Below are positions 45,976-54,879 of a DNA stretch of 64,000 bases, in pieces; within the stretch, counting starts at the first letter, position 1; every line of letters starts with the position of its first letter. A model generated the notes under the pieces. It was not told the origin of the DNA, did no database searches, and was given only the letters and a program-made list of their open reading frames with translations. This stretch comes from UBA6059 sp040222235. GTDB taxonomy: Bacteria > Bacteroidota > Bacteroidia > Cytophagales > Cyclobacteriaceae. A program made the position numbers and the translations under genes. The DNA is taken from assembly GCA_040222235.1 (NCBI GenBank), contig JAVKDO010000001.1, forward strand, positions 18,311-82,310, given 5' to 3'.

Positions 45976-46294
45976 TGATAGGCCATGTGATCTTATCAGT
46001 AAATACATTAATTGATGAGTTCATTAGCAGCTGTCAATTCTCTTTGTCTTTCTTTGCAGTTTATTCAAAGTCGGCTTGTCGATATGTCACACCAAGCGGT
46101 GTATGATCAAAAGTGAAAATACACACTATCGCAGAATGAAGTTGCGCATCTCGTATGTCCTAAATTAGATCAATGGAAGAGGCGCTGGGAGTTATTATTA
46201 CACCTCAAGGATGCCCAATCGTCCCTACGTAATGATGAATACACCAAGATGACTAAATGCGTACTATTTATTCCTAAATATTAAATAAACCCAG
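45976..46294. other. Intergenic region, 319 bp
   Basis: One frame is open for about 55 codons up to 46284 (containing WKRRWELLLHLKDAQSSL) but it follows a stop and lacks a convincing start, and no family was recognised. It may be a gene remnant. No terminator or strong repeat was seen. Confidence 0.4.
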
Positions 46295-47062
46295 ATGAGA
46301 GCCGAACGAACATTTGCAGTTGATAGACTCACCATAGAGGTTTACTCCTCTCGAGAAGCTATTGGCATGAGTGCTGCTCAGCGCGTCAGACAAGAGATCC
46401 GAGAAATGCTCAAAACACGAGCCGTGGTGAACATGATCTTCGCGGCAGCTCCTTCACAAAATGAATTCTTAGCCTCATTGATTAAAATGGACGATATAGA
46501 TTGGAGTCGAATCAATGCCTTTCACATGGATGAATACATTGGGATAGATCCGAATGCATCGCACAGCTTTGGGCAATTTTTGAGAACCAGGTTATTTGAA
46601 GTAGTACCCTTCAAGGCAGTTCATTATATCAGTACGCTCAACCCAGAGGTGGAATGTCAGCGTTATGAGGAGCTTCTCGTACAGTACCCACCTGATATTG
46701 TCTGTCTGGGTATTGGAGAAAACGGTCATTTGGCTTTTAACGATCCGCCTGTTGCTGATTTTGATGACCCCCAAATGGTCAAAATAGTGGAACTTGATCA
46801 TGAGTGCAGACAGCAGCAGGTCAATGACGATTGCTTTGATTCATTGGAGCTGGTACCTAAGACCGCATTGACACTAACCATCCCTGCGTTGATGTCTGCT
46901 AAACACATGTGTTGTGTAGTCCCTGGTAGCACTAAAGCCAGTGCTGTCAGGAACACTTTGGAAGGAGAAATTTCGACTGCTTGTCCTGCATCAATTTTAC
47001 GTAAGCATCATAGTGCGGTGCTTTATCTTGATGCAGGGTCTTATCAGAACATAGGGGTTTGA
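46295..47062 (+). CDS. Glucosamine-6-phosphate deaminase-like protein, divergent
   Basis: The 255-aa cytoplasmic protein has the NagB fold signatures INAFHMDEYIGI (D79, equivalent of catalytic D72) and CLGIGENGHLAFNDPP (H145, equivalent of H143). The canonical D141 is replaced by Glu (E142), and the usual GxxxGxTP phosphate loop reads FAAAPSQNEFLA. NagB converts glucosamine-6-phosphate to fructose-6-phosphate and ammonia. The changes suggest a shifted substrate, perhaps another amino-sugar phosphate or sugar-acid lactone. Its position after GH20 supports an amino-sugar role. No nagA or kinase is nearby. Confidence 0.8.
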   Translation: MRAERTFAVDRLTIEVYSSREAIGMSAAQRVRQEIREMLKTRAVVNMIFAAAPSQNEFLASLIKMDDIDWSRINAFHMDEYIGIDPNASHSFGQFLRTRLFEVVPFKAVHYISTLNPEVECQRYEELLVQYPPDIVCLGIGENGHLAFNDPPVADFDDPQMVKIVELDHECRQQQVNDDCFDSLELVPKTALTLTIPALMSAKHMCCVVPGSTKASAVRNTLEGEISTACPASILRKHHSAVLYLDAGSYQNIGV

Positions 47063-47162
47063 TATGTTCAATCGTCTATATTACAATAACAAGCGTTGAG
47101 CGCTGCGTTAGCATCAATCGTTACTAGAATTGCCCTGACCAGGCAGACAAAAAACGTTTTAT

Positions 47163-49340
47163 ATGAAATTCGTCGGGTTCATTTTACTGTTATTCTGTTT
47201 CAAGTCTTTCTCGCAGACTTTATACCATGTCAGTCCCACTGACGACCTTAATGTGGTAATTGCTGCGTTGCAACCAGGTGATACAGTCAAATTGGAACCG
47301 GGTATCTATTTAGGGCCCATTGTCTTGAGTAATGTCAATGGGGCTTTTGACAACCCAATTGTTTTCAAAGGCCCTTCCGACATTGCCAACTCTGCCGTAA
47401 TAGATGGTCGTCGACCATCTGCCAATACTGCCATAAGCTATAATTGGCTCGAAATCACCAATTCATCCTGGCTGGAGTTTGTGAACCTGCATTTTCAAAA
47501 TGCGTGGGTTGACCCGTTACCGATCAATAATTCGACTTACATCTCCTTCAAGACATGCTATTTTCAAGGTGGCAGAAGGCTCATCAACGTAAGAGGGGAA
47601 AATTCGCACCATGTGCTCGTCGAAAACTGCTTCTGGGATCAGGGAGGCAGCTACGCCTGGAATGTAAGCTCATGGACTGATGGAGAAGCTTGGGAATCCA
47701 TGCATCATGGTGAGCTGTCCTTCTTGAATGGATCGCTGATCACTATGCAGGGAACCTCCGGGAGCCATGTCATTCGTGGTAATACGATGCAGAACGGTTT
47801 CAATGCCCTGCGATGGAGAGGAGATGAGGGCTTTGATGCTAATATCGAAATCTACGATAATACCATCCTAAACATGAGAGACAATGACTTTGAGCCGGAG
47901 GATTACGCCAAGAATCTATTTATCCACCACAACTGGACGCACAATATTCATAAGACTTTATCCATTGACCATGTAAGGGGAGGTGATATCTACTATTTTG
48001 GGAATATCATTACCAACGATTCTGATGACTGGGCCGAGGACATATGTACGGGCTACTACAAGATTTACGGTCATGATGATGATAACTTGACTGATCCATT
48101 ATACATCTTCAATAATAGCTATTACGGTAGTGGCCGATTACATGGGTCTATCGGGGATCGAAGGATGCAGCGTGTAAATCATTTTAACAACGCCTTTTAC
48201 CTGACTAAGAGGCAGTGGGAACTGGACCAGTGGAATGAAACACTGGTATATGACCATGATTGTTCTAATAGGGCCTTTAGCGCCCGATTGACCAATAATG
48301 GGCAGGAGGCCAATGGCATTATTGCCGATCCGCTTTTTAGTGATCCTCAGCAGTTAGATTTAACGCTTCAGGAAGGTAGTCCCTGTGTTGATGCGGGAGG
48401 AGTGGTCACCATACCAAGATTGAACTGGCAATCCACTTACGACGGATCGGCACCTGATATTGGAGCTTATGATGAGAACCACCCGATCAGTGGTCCTTTT
48501 TATAGAACTGATACCTTAGCAGTGAATAATCCAATACCGGAGCATCCCAGGATCACCCGGCTTGAGACTAGAAATGATTCCACCTTCCTATCATTTTCTT
48601 ACCCGCTGAACTCAGCTTCAATTGCCGGCAACTTGACGCTGTTTGGGAACGGTGGTGAGGATGAAGTGATATCATCCTTTACCCTACATGACGATGGCTA
48701 TACCATAGGAATAATGAGCCGCTTCGAGGTGCATAAGGCGTTGGTCTCTGGTGATCTAAAGGGTATCAACGGGCTCAGAGCAACGAACTGGGCTAATGCA
48801 GCCAATTTTGAAAAGTCCAGCCATGATGATGTTGTGGTCTATATGTTGCAACCACAGCTTCAGCCCCGCGTCTTGCCCCCTCCTAACAGTGGCGTGTACG
48901 TAGAAGGTGATCTTGTGCGAAGTATTGTCCCAAAAGGCACGGTGATAAATGTCAAAGCGCGTACTGATGAGGGTTATCGATTTGAGCGATGGGAGGGAGA
49001 TGTCAATGCCAGCAGCGATACAGCTGTTATCGTCACCTTAGACCAAAGTGCTTGGATAATAGGTCATTTCATTGCCATGGAAGACGAAGTAGAGGAAGAA
49101 GTCGTGCTGAGTGTAGAAGATGATTCTTTTAAGGTATTTCCGAACCCGACTTCAGGTCGGTTGTATATAGCCGATGAGCTAGATGATCATAGTGTCCGTC
49201 TTGTCAATTTGACAGGTCAATCCACCCACCTAAAATTAGCGGACAAATATCTCGATCTAGGTCATCTCAAGAGTGGGCTCTATTTTATAGAACTTACCTA
49301 CAAAGGTCAGAAGGAGATCAAGCGGATTTATCTGAGATAG
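47163..49340 (+). CDS. T9SS-exported beta-helix protein, PL6-like fold
   Basis: The 725-aa protein has a signal peptide (1-17, KSFSQ) and TLYHVSPTDDLNVVIAAL, then a long right-handed beta-helix (about 30-430: WLEFVNLHFQNAW, HVLVENCFWDQGG, SHVIRGNTMQNG, NIEIYDNTILNM, LFIHHNWTHNIHK). The layout GDTVKLEPGIYLGPIVLSN resembles PL6/chondroitinase-B-like proteins, but the catalytic Lys and Arg could not be assigned. An InlB-B-like repeat (about 577-645, EGYRFERWEGDV) and a T9SS sorting domain (from about 655, VFPNPTSGR) follow. AAAACGTTTT lies directly before the start. It is probably a surface glycan-active protein. Confidence 0.8.
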   Translation: MKFVGFILLLFCFKSFSQTLYHVSPTDDLNVVIAALQPGDTVKLEPGIYLGPIVLSNVNGAFDNPIVFKGPSDIANSAVIDGRRPSANTAISYNWLEITNSSWLEFVNLHFQNAWVDPLPINNSTYISFKTCYFQGGRRLINVRGENSHHVLVENCFWDQGGSYAWNVSSWTDGEAWESMHHGELSFLNGSLITMQGTSGSHVIRGNTMQNGFNALRWRGDEGFDANIEIYDNTILNMRDNDFEPEDYAKNLFIHHNWTHNIHKTLSIDHVRGGDIYYFGNIITNDSDDWAEDICTGYYKIYGHDDDNLTDPLYIFNNSYYGSGRLHGSIGDRRMQRVNHFNNAFYLTKRQWELDQWNETLVYDHDCSNRAFSARLTNNGQEANGIIADPLFSDPQQLDLTLQEGSPCVDAGGVVTIPRLNWQSTYDGSAPDIGAYDENHPISGPFYRTDTLAVNNPIPEHPRITRLETRNDSTFLSFSYPLNSASIAGNLTLFGNGGEDEVISSFTLHDDGYTIGIMSRFEVHKALVSGDLKGINGLRATNWANAANFEKSSHDDVVVYMLQPQLQPRVLPPPNSGVYVEGDLVRSIVPKGTVINVKARTDEGYRFERWEGDVNASSDTAVIVTLDQSAWIIGHFIAMEDEVEEEVVLSVEDDSFKVFPNPTSGRLYIADELDDHSVRLVNLTGQSTHLKLADKYLDLGHLKSGLYFIELTYKGQKEIKRIYLR

Positions 49341-49425
49341 TATAGAGAGGAGTTATTATCTGGATTATTGCTGCCTTTTTAGTAGACAGCTAGGTTTGGC
49401 TTAAATCAATCCATCAAGAGTTTTT

Positions 49426-50610
49426 TTAGAATGATAATCCTGGATAGTCGTCCCACCTTACTATTTTCTCTTCATACATTGCATCCAGACACATCTGAAC
49501 GCACTTTGATGTATTGGCACCCGACGCGATATCTGCATATACGTCTGCACCATCGAAGATAGAGGCATGAAACTGCTCTAGTGCCTGAACAGTGATATCT
49601 GTGTTACGCGCCGTAATCGGAGCACCTTCGCCTTTTGACCTTTGCGCTTTAGTTGCTCCACTTACACCATCCACTAAGCCGTATACATTTTGACCTTTAT
49701 CTTCAAGGTATATCTTGGCAGAAGTCATTCCCATTACCACAGTTGCCTTACTCCCTAAAATTTTGATTTGATATCCCTCAAACGCGTTAGTTGTGGTACT
49801 TGTGAAGCTCGCATCTATTCCATTAGGGTATTCAAAAAGAAGATGGACATTGTCAAATGTTTCACGCCCATCTTGCCAATGGTCAATCCCACCATTACCC
49901 ATGATTTTCTTTGGCAACTCGCCTAGTACGCGATTGATAAAATCAATTTGGTGGGAACATAGCTCAGCGACTAATCCTCCCGAATGCTCCTTGTACATGC
50001 GCCAGTTGATGAGCCGTTCCCATTTTGGATCAGGTACATCCCTTCTCCAATCTCCGTTTCTATTCCACTGGCATTCAAAGGCGGTGACCTCTCCGAGATA
50101 CCCACTTTTGATCATTTGTTCTACTTTTTGGTAGAGCTCAGAGCTATTGTACTGATGCCCGGTCTGGAAGATCAGATCTGAGTTGCGTTGTGCATCTAAG
50201 ACTGATTGGATCTGCTTTATGCCCTTGACCATTGTTTTTTCGCAGTAGATATGTTTCTCTGCCGCGATCGCATCAAGTGCTACCTCATAATGTAAACCAA
50301 ACGGTACAGCGATAATGACTGCATCGATGTTTTTGTTATCAAGCAGTGCGCGATAGTCATCGTAGGGCTTGGAATTGGTCGATTGCGCTAGCGCCTCAAG
50401 TCGGAAGGGTATTACATCACAGACACCTTCTACCGAGAACAGTGGATGTGCCTGAATAGCACTCGAAATACCGCTACCTCTATCTCCACAGCCGATGACG
50501 CCAAGTCTCAGCTGAGGCTTGGACTGACTTTCCAAAAGCATCGAGGAGTATAGCGGTGCTGATAAAGCCGTCAGCGTACTTGCCTTAACGAATACTCTTC
50601 TTGAGACCAT
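49426..50610 (-). CDS. Gfo/Idh/MocA-family oxidoreductase with Tat-type signal
   Basis: The 394-aa protein begins MVSRRVFVKASTLTALSAP, a twin-arginine signal, then the Rossmann block LRLGVIGCGDRGSG, HIYCEKTMVK, and a C-domain with GGLVAELCSHQIDFINRVLG. A Tat signal means the enzyme is exported folded with its nicotinamide cofactor bound, as in glucose-fructose oxidoreductase-like and 3-dehydrogenase enzymes. It is 5 nt downstream of a second Tat-type member, so the two are co-transcribed and may form a redox pair acting on periplasmic glycosides. Confidence 0.9.
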   Translation of the reverse strand: MVSRRVFVKASTLTALSAPLYSSMLLESQSKPQLRLGVIGCGDRGSGISSAIQAHPLFSVEGVCDVIPFRLEALAQSTNSKPYDDYRALLDNKNIDAVIIAVPFGLHYEVALDAIAAEKHIYCEKTMVKGIKQIQSVLDAQRNSDLIFQTGHQYNSSELYQKVEQMIKSGYLGEVTAFECQWNRNGDWRRDVPDPKWERLINWRMYKEHSGGLVAELCSHQIDFINRVLGELPKKIMGNGGIDHWQDGRETFDNVHLLFEYPNGIDASFTSTTTNAFEGYQIKILGSKATVVMGMTSAKIYLEDKGQNVYGLVDGVSGATKAQRSKGEGAPITARNTDITVQALEQFHASIFDGADVYADIASGANTSKCVQMCLDAMYEEKIVRWDDYPGLSF

Positions 50611-50615
50611 TCAAT

Positions 50616-51938
50616 TCATTTTAGTTCCCATCCTGGTTCGTATTCACGAGACCACAGCTGCATGGCTTCTTTGTCGTAAGGCTTACCAGAATCACTGTCA
50701 ACATCAAATGCGCTTTTGGTAAGGTAAGCGATATTGGCCAATAGTGCCATATGATTACTTATCGCACCATCGTGAATAGGAGCAGTCAACTTTTCTTTGC
50801 CTCTGATAGCTTCAAGGAAATTGACAGAATGCTTGGTGGAAGTCTCACCTCCACCCCCAAGGGCTGTGCCGTCTTCATTGGTTTTTGCACTGTTTTTGGT
50901 GAGTTTCCCATCTCGATCAAAAAGCTGGTATTCCCCTCTATCCACATAGACAGATCCTTCCGTGCCATAGATGATAGTTCCTCTACCTCTTCCTTCACCG
51001 TACTTATGGTATCGATTTCGGCTACTGCCATCCCATTTAATGTATTTACCGTCAGCAAAGCCGAAAGTGGCGTCCATAGCGTCATACATTTCCCAGCCGT
51101 CATTTTTGAAATGCTGCTTTTCAGCAAATACCCGTACTGTCTCAGGATAGTCGACCTTAAGTGCCCATCTGGCGACATCTAATTCATGCACTGCATTGTT
51201 GCCGGTTTCGGCTGTTCCCCATTTCCAGCCGTACCAGTGCCAGTTGTAGTTCCATATATCATGGTAGTAGTCTTGCCGAGGTGCAGGCCCCTGAAATAAA
51301 TCCCAATTGAGATCAGATGGTGCCGCTTGCTTTACCTGCTGGGGCACTTCACCTCGATTATTACAATAAAAGGCTACCGCACTATAGGGTGTACCAATTG
51401 CGCCATCATGGATTTCTTTGATGATCTCGACTGTATGCCCAGAGCTGCGTTGCTGATTGCCCATCTGTACCTGGAGTCCGGTAGATTTTTGTTTGGCGAT
51501 CATCACCTCTGCTTCTGTAGGATTGTGTGCACATGGTTTTTCTATATAGACATGCTTGCCAGCATCGAGTGCCATGATGGTGGCGGGTGCGTGCCAGTGA
51601 TCAGGTGCTGCCACATAGACTGCATCTACTGATTTATCTTCAAGTACCTTTCTGATATCATCTGATGACTTGGGAGTGTAGTCAATTTTATCTTTCAATT
51701 GACCTAGTACCTTATCAATCTGACTTTTTTTGACATCACATAGATACGAGAGCTGTGTGTTGTATTCTGACCCAAGAATAGGATAATACGCCTTAACTCT
51801 ACGTCCAAGCCCCATAAAGGCAAGTGATACCCGATCATTTGCTCCTATGATTCTATTGTAACTTGACGCCTTCATGGCTAGTGCTACACCAGCACCCGTA
51901 AGGGTAGTTTTTTTTATGAAATCTCTCCGTGTCTTCAT
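50616..51938 (-). CDS. Gfo/Idh/MocA-family oxidoreductase with Tat signal
   Basis: The 440-aa protein begins MKTRRDFIKKTTLTGAGVAL, a clear twin-arginine signal. Core blocks are VSLAFMGLGRRVKAYYP, DAVYVAAPDHWHAPATIMAL, HVYIEKPCAHNPTEAE and the Trp/Tyr-rich IWNYNWHWYGWKWGTAETGN segment followed by NAVHELDVARWAL. This larger, aromatic-rich version is common in Bacteroidota glycan loci. A periplasmic sugar dehydrogenase role is inferred. It is the first gene of a two-gene minus-strand unit. Confidence 0.9.
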   Translation of the reverse strand: MKTRRDFIKKTTLTGAGVALAMKASSYNRIIGANDRVSLAFMGLGRRVKAYYPILGSEYNTQLSYLCDVKKSQIDKVLGQLKDKIDYTPKSSDDIRKVLEDKSVDAVYVAAPDHWHAPATIMALDAGKHVYIEKPCAHNPTEAEVMIAKQKSTGLQVQMGNQQRSSGHTVEIIKEIHDGAIGTPYSAVAFYCNNRGEVPQQVKQAAPSDLNWDLFQGPAPRQDYYHDIWNYNWHWYGWKWGTAETGNNAVHELDVARWALKVDYPETVRVFAEKQHFKNDGWEMYDAMDATFGFADGKYIKWDGSSRNRYHKYGEGRGRGTIIYGTEGSVYVDRGEYQLFDRDGKLTKNSAKTNEDGTALGGGGETSTKHSVNFLEAIRGKEKLTAPIHDGAISNHMALLANIAYLTKSAFDVDSDSGKPYDKEAMQLWSREYEPGWELK

Positions 51939-52831
51939 CTGGTCAATTTTACTATTCTAGTTATTGAATAATTAGTTTCTATCGTAATGAAAATTGATAT
52001 TAAATAAATTTAGCAAGCTATTCATTTTGTGGTCCAATCATCACCATTTCGTTTAACCAAAGCAATTGAACCGCTTCCTTTTACCTAACTCAAATTATTT
52101 GAGTGCTATACTTTCTGCATCTGTTACTCTTGCAATAAGCCACCTTAACGAGAGATGCAGCGTTCTGAGTACGTAACTTTTCTAAGACGTGTGATCAATG
52201 ACCTATCATGTACAGCAAGAATGTATTTTTGTTTGTCATCTAGTTTCTTCTCAGAGTTAAGCTTTCCTCATAATTCTTAATTAAATCATGGATTTGAACA
52301 TATCAGATTAGTCGTTGCACACGATTATAATTTCAGCACTAAAGAGAGCTAAATAGCTCATTATTGGAAAGCAAAATAGCAACTAACAATAGACAAGGTA
52401 TACATAATTGAATGGTCTTCTTTTTGGTCGGTATTGTTAATATTGACTGCTCAATTATAGAAGTACAGAGTAATGAACAGATGCTTTGATCAGAACCAGT
52501 AGGTAATAACTATTGTCTTGACCGTCGCTAAAAACTTTAACACAGAAGTCCGTCATTATTGAAGCTTATGATCAAAAGCTATGGGTAGTAAGCTCCATTT
52601 GGGTTCAGGGTGTCGAGCCTCTTTTTCCGTCATCATGTTGTAAAATCTTGGTGAGTTTTTAAAAGAAGATTGTAATAGGCAGCCCATCATTGTATGAGTA
52701 TTAAAGTGCTAGTCTAAATGGTAAGTAAAATAATATCAAAGATTAATAATGAAGGTGGATGTTGTGATTACTGAGTACCATTGAATATGATTAATTTCCG
52801 CATGAACCATGGATATTTAAAAAATGAATTA
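51939..52831. promoter_or_regulatory. Long AT-rich divergent region before the uronate operon
   Basis: About 890 bp separate the minus-strand oxidoreductase from the DUF4861 gene. No ORF of note was found in either strand. It contains a 15-bp palindrome at 52089-52103 and a small hairpin GAGCT/AGCTC at 52346-52359. It must hold the promoter of the uronate operon. Its length leaves room for a long leader or a small RNA, but nothing specific could be recognised. Confidence 0.5.
52089..52103. promoter_or_regulatory. 15-bp palindrome, possible operator
   Basis: CTCAAATTATTTGAG has perfect 7-bp arms around a central T. It is about 150 bp from the minus-strand oxidoreductase start and about 730 bp from the operon start. 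A shorter relative (GAAATTATTTC) lies at 41669-41679. The regulator is unknown. Confidence 0.35.
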
Positions 52832-54034
52832 ATGAAGTATATACTATTCTCCATTCTATTTTGCTCAATGTTCGGATGCTCCGAACCGCTATCAATTGTG
52901 TTGACCAACAGCAGTTCGACGGATTTGGATAATCAACCTGTCATATTACGACGAAGTAGCTTTGATCTGCAGCAAGATGATTATCTGATTTTTTCAACAA
53001 CGGACAACCCTTCAATTCCTACTCAATTTGATGATATGGATGGAGACGGTATATGGGATGAGGTGGCTATGATACTCGACTTTGATGCTTCTTCATCAGT
53101 TGAGCTTATGTATGAAGTAGTGCCAAAAGATGGCTTACCTGAGTTCGAGCAAAAAACAGCCATTCATTTTGGCTACAGTCCGAATAAAGATGGAAACTTT
53201 ACACCAGTCACTGAAAATGTGAGACCTCTTGATCATGTGGCCCAAAGCAAGCCTTACATATATCAATTTGAGGGGCCAGGATGGGAAAATGAGCTGATTG
53301 TTTACAGATCCTATTTTGATAGTCGCAATGGCAAGGACATTTTCACTAAAACCAGTCCTGGACTAATGGCACCTCAAATAGGTTTAGGTGAGAACTACCA
53401 CGAGATTCAGGATTGGGGGATGGATGTACTCAAGGTAGGTAACAGCCTGGGAGCGGGTGCATTGGCCATGTTGAAAAACGACTCTATTTATCGCTTAACA
53501 GATACTAAGAAAGCAACTTTCAAACTCGTGAGCCAAGGTCCTGTACGAGCTATTATGCAATTGATTTATGAGGATTGGAAAGTAGAAGATGAGACTTTTG
53601 ATCTTACCGAGACGCTTTCGATTTGGGCTGGAAAGCGCCATTACGAAAGTGAGGTTGCCTTATCAGGAACCGGAGCAGACACGTTGGTTACCGGTATAGT
53701 AGATTTATTCGCATTAGAAGCTGCCTATACTAAAGGCAATGGAGCGGAGATGATTTATACTCATGGCCTTCAGAGTGAAAATAAGGATATACTCGGTATG
53801 GGGCTTATAGTGCCAACCGACGGTTTCATAGCGTTCGATAAAGCACCTGAGGAGGGAGAGGGTGTTGTTAACACCTATACAGCCTACTTAAAGCCCATTG
53901 ACGGCCTTTATCGGTTTGCTTTTTACACAGGTTGGGAGTTGGATGACGAAGGCTTTAAGGATGAGGCTTATTTTAAAGAACAGCTTACGTCCATCACTTC
54001 CTCGATGACTAATCCAATTAAAATCACAGAATAA
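52832..54034 (+). CDS. DUF4861-family lipoprotein
   Basis: The ATG at 52832 gives a clean lipoprotein signal (MKYILFSILFCSMFGC, Cys at 16); upstream ATGs at 52781 and 52787 would add a non-signal extension. The body matches DUF4861 proteins of Bacteroidota: PTQFDDMDGDGIWDEVAMIL, YRSYFDSRNGKDIFTK, YHEIQDWGMDVLKVGNSLGAG and WAGKRHYESEVALSG. Such proteins recur beside KduI/KduD and pectin or alginate genes, but no activity was recognised. It is the first gene of the uronate operon, 6 nt before kduI, and is expected in the periplasm or outer membrane. Confidence 0.85.
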   Translation: MKYILFSILFCSMFGCSEPLSIVLTNSSSTDLDNQPVILRRSSFDLQQDDYLIFSTTDNPSIPTQFDDMDGDGIWDEVAMILDFDASSSVELMYEVVPKDGLPEFEQKTAIHFGYSPNKDGNFTPVTENVRPLDHVAQSKPYIYQFEGPGWENELIVYRSYFDSRNGKDIFTKTSPGLMAPQIGLGENYHEIQDWGMDVLKVGNSLGAGALAMLKNDSIYRLTDTKKATFKLVSQGPVRAIMQLIYEDWKVEDETFDLTETLSIWAGKRHYESEVALSGTGADTLVTGIVDLFALEAAYTKGNGAEMIYTHGLQSENKDILGMGLIVPTDGFIAFDKAPEEGEGVVNTYTAYLKPIDGLYRFAFYTGWELDDEGFKDEAYFKEQLTSITSSMTNPIKITE

Positions 54035-54040
54035 AGAATT

Positions 54041-54877
54041 ATGACACAAGTAAGATTCGGGTCTCACCCAGAAGATATAGCACGATTTACCACTTCAGAG
54101 TTAAGAGAGAGATTTCTGCTTCCTGAAGTGATGAAGCCAGGAGAGATCACGGCTACTTATTCGATGCACGACCGCATGATTACCCTGGGAGCCGTTCCGG
54201 CTTCTTCTCCATTGGTATTACCTGCTTTTGAGGACCTTACTAAGACTGATCACTTCCTGGAGCGTAGGGAACTAGGAGTAATCAATGTCGGGGGTGCAGG
54301 TAAAGTAGCTGTGGATGGTGTGGATTATGAACTTGCGGCTAAAGAGTGTTTGTATGTAGGAAAAGGTAAGAAGTCCATTGAGTTCAGCAGCGTTAGTGCT
54401 GACAGCCCAGCGGAATTCTATATCAACTCCAGTCCGGCACATGCCGAATACCCGACAACCAAAGCCACGCTTGGAGACGCCAACAGAGTAGATTTGGGGT
54501 CGAAAGAGAACTGCAACGAGCGTACGATCTTTCAATACATTCATGAAGACGGTATCCAGAGCTGCCAGCTAGTAATGGGCTTTACCGAACTAGCAAGTGG
54601 AAGCATATGGAATACATTTCCTCCTCACACGCACTATCGACGAATGGAAGTTTACTTCTATTTTGATATGCCAGAAGATCAGATTGTCATGCATTTCATG
54701 GGAGACCCTCAAGAGACCCGACATCTGGTGTTAAGCAATAAGCAGGCTGTCATTTCTCCAGAATGGTCAATCCACTCTGGAGCGGGTACCAGCAACTACT
54801 CCTTTATTTGGGGTATGGCCGGAGAAAACAAGGCCTTTACAGATATGGATGGACACCAACTAATTGATATTAGATAA
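54041..54877 (+). CDS. kduI: 5-dehydro-4-deoxy-D-glucuronate isomerase
   Basis: The 278-aa cytoplasmic enzyme converts 5-keto-4-deoxyuronate (from unsaturated uronate released by GH88/GH105) to 2,5-diketo-3-deoxygluconate. It has the KduI cupin layout with zinc ligands H196, H198 and E203 in PPHTHYRRMEVYFYF and H245 in WSIHSGAG, at the same numbers as in the E. coli enzyme. The N-terminal RERFLLPEVMKPGEITATYS block is also conserved. It ends 2 nt before kduD. Confidence 0.97.
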   Translation: MTQVRFGSHPEDIARFTTSELRERFLLPEVMKPGEITATYSMHDRMITLGAVPASSPLVLPAFEDLTKTDHFLERRELGVINVGGAGKVAVDGVDYELAAKECLYVGKGKKSIEFSSVSADSPAEFYINSSPAHAEYPTTKATLGDANRVDLGSKENCNERTIFQYIHEDGIQSCQLVMGFTELASGSIWNTFPPHTHYRRMEVYFYFDMPEDQIVMHFMGDPQETRHLVLSNKQAVISPEWSIHSGAGTSNYSFIWGMAGENKAFTDMDGHQLIDIR

Positions 54878-54879
54878 TT

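Noticed and set aside
46120..46284. Open frame of about 55 codons
   Set aside because: No start codon in a sensible place, preceded by a stop, and no recognisable family.
50751..51182. ORFs of 143 and 130 codons in other frames
   Set aside because: They overlap the Tat-signal oxidoreductase gene entirely and have no family features.
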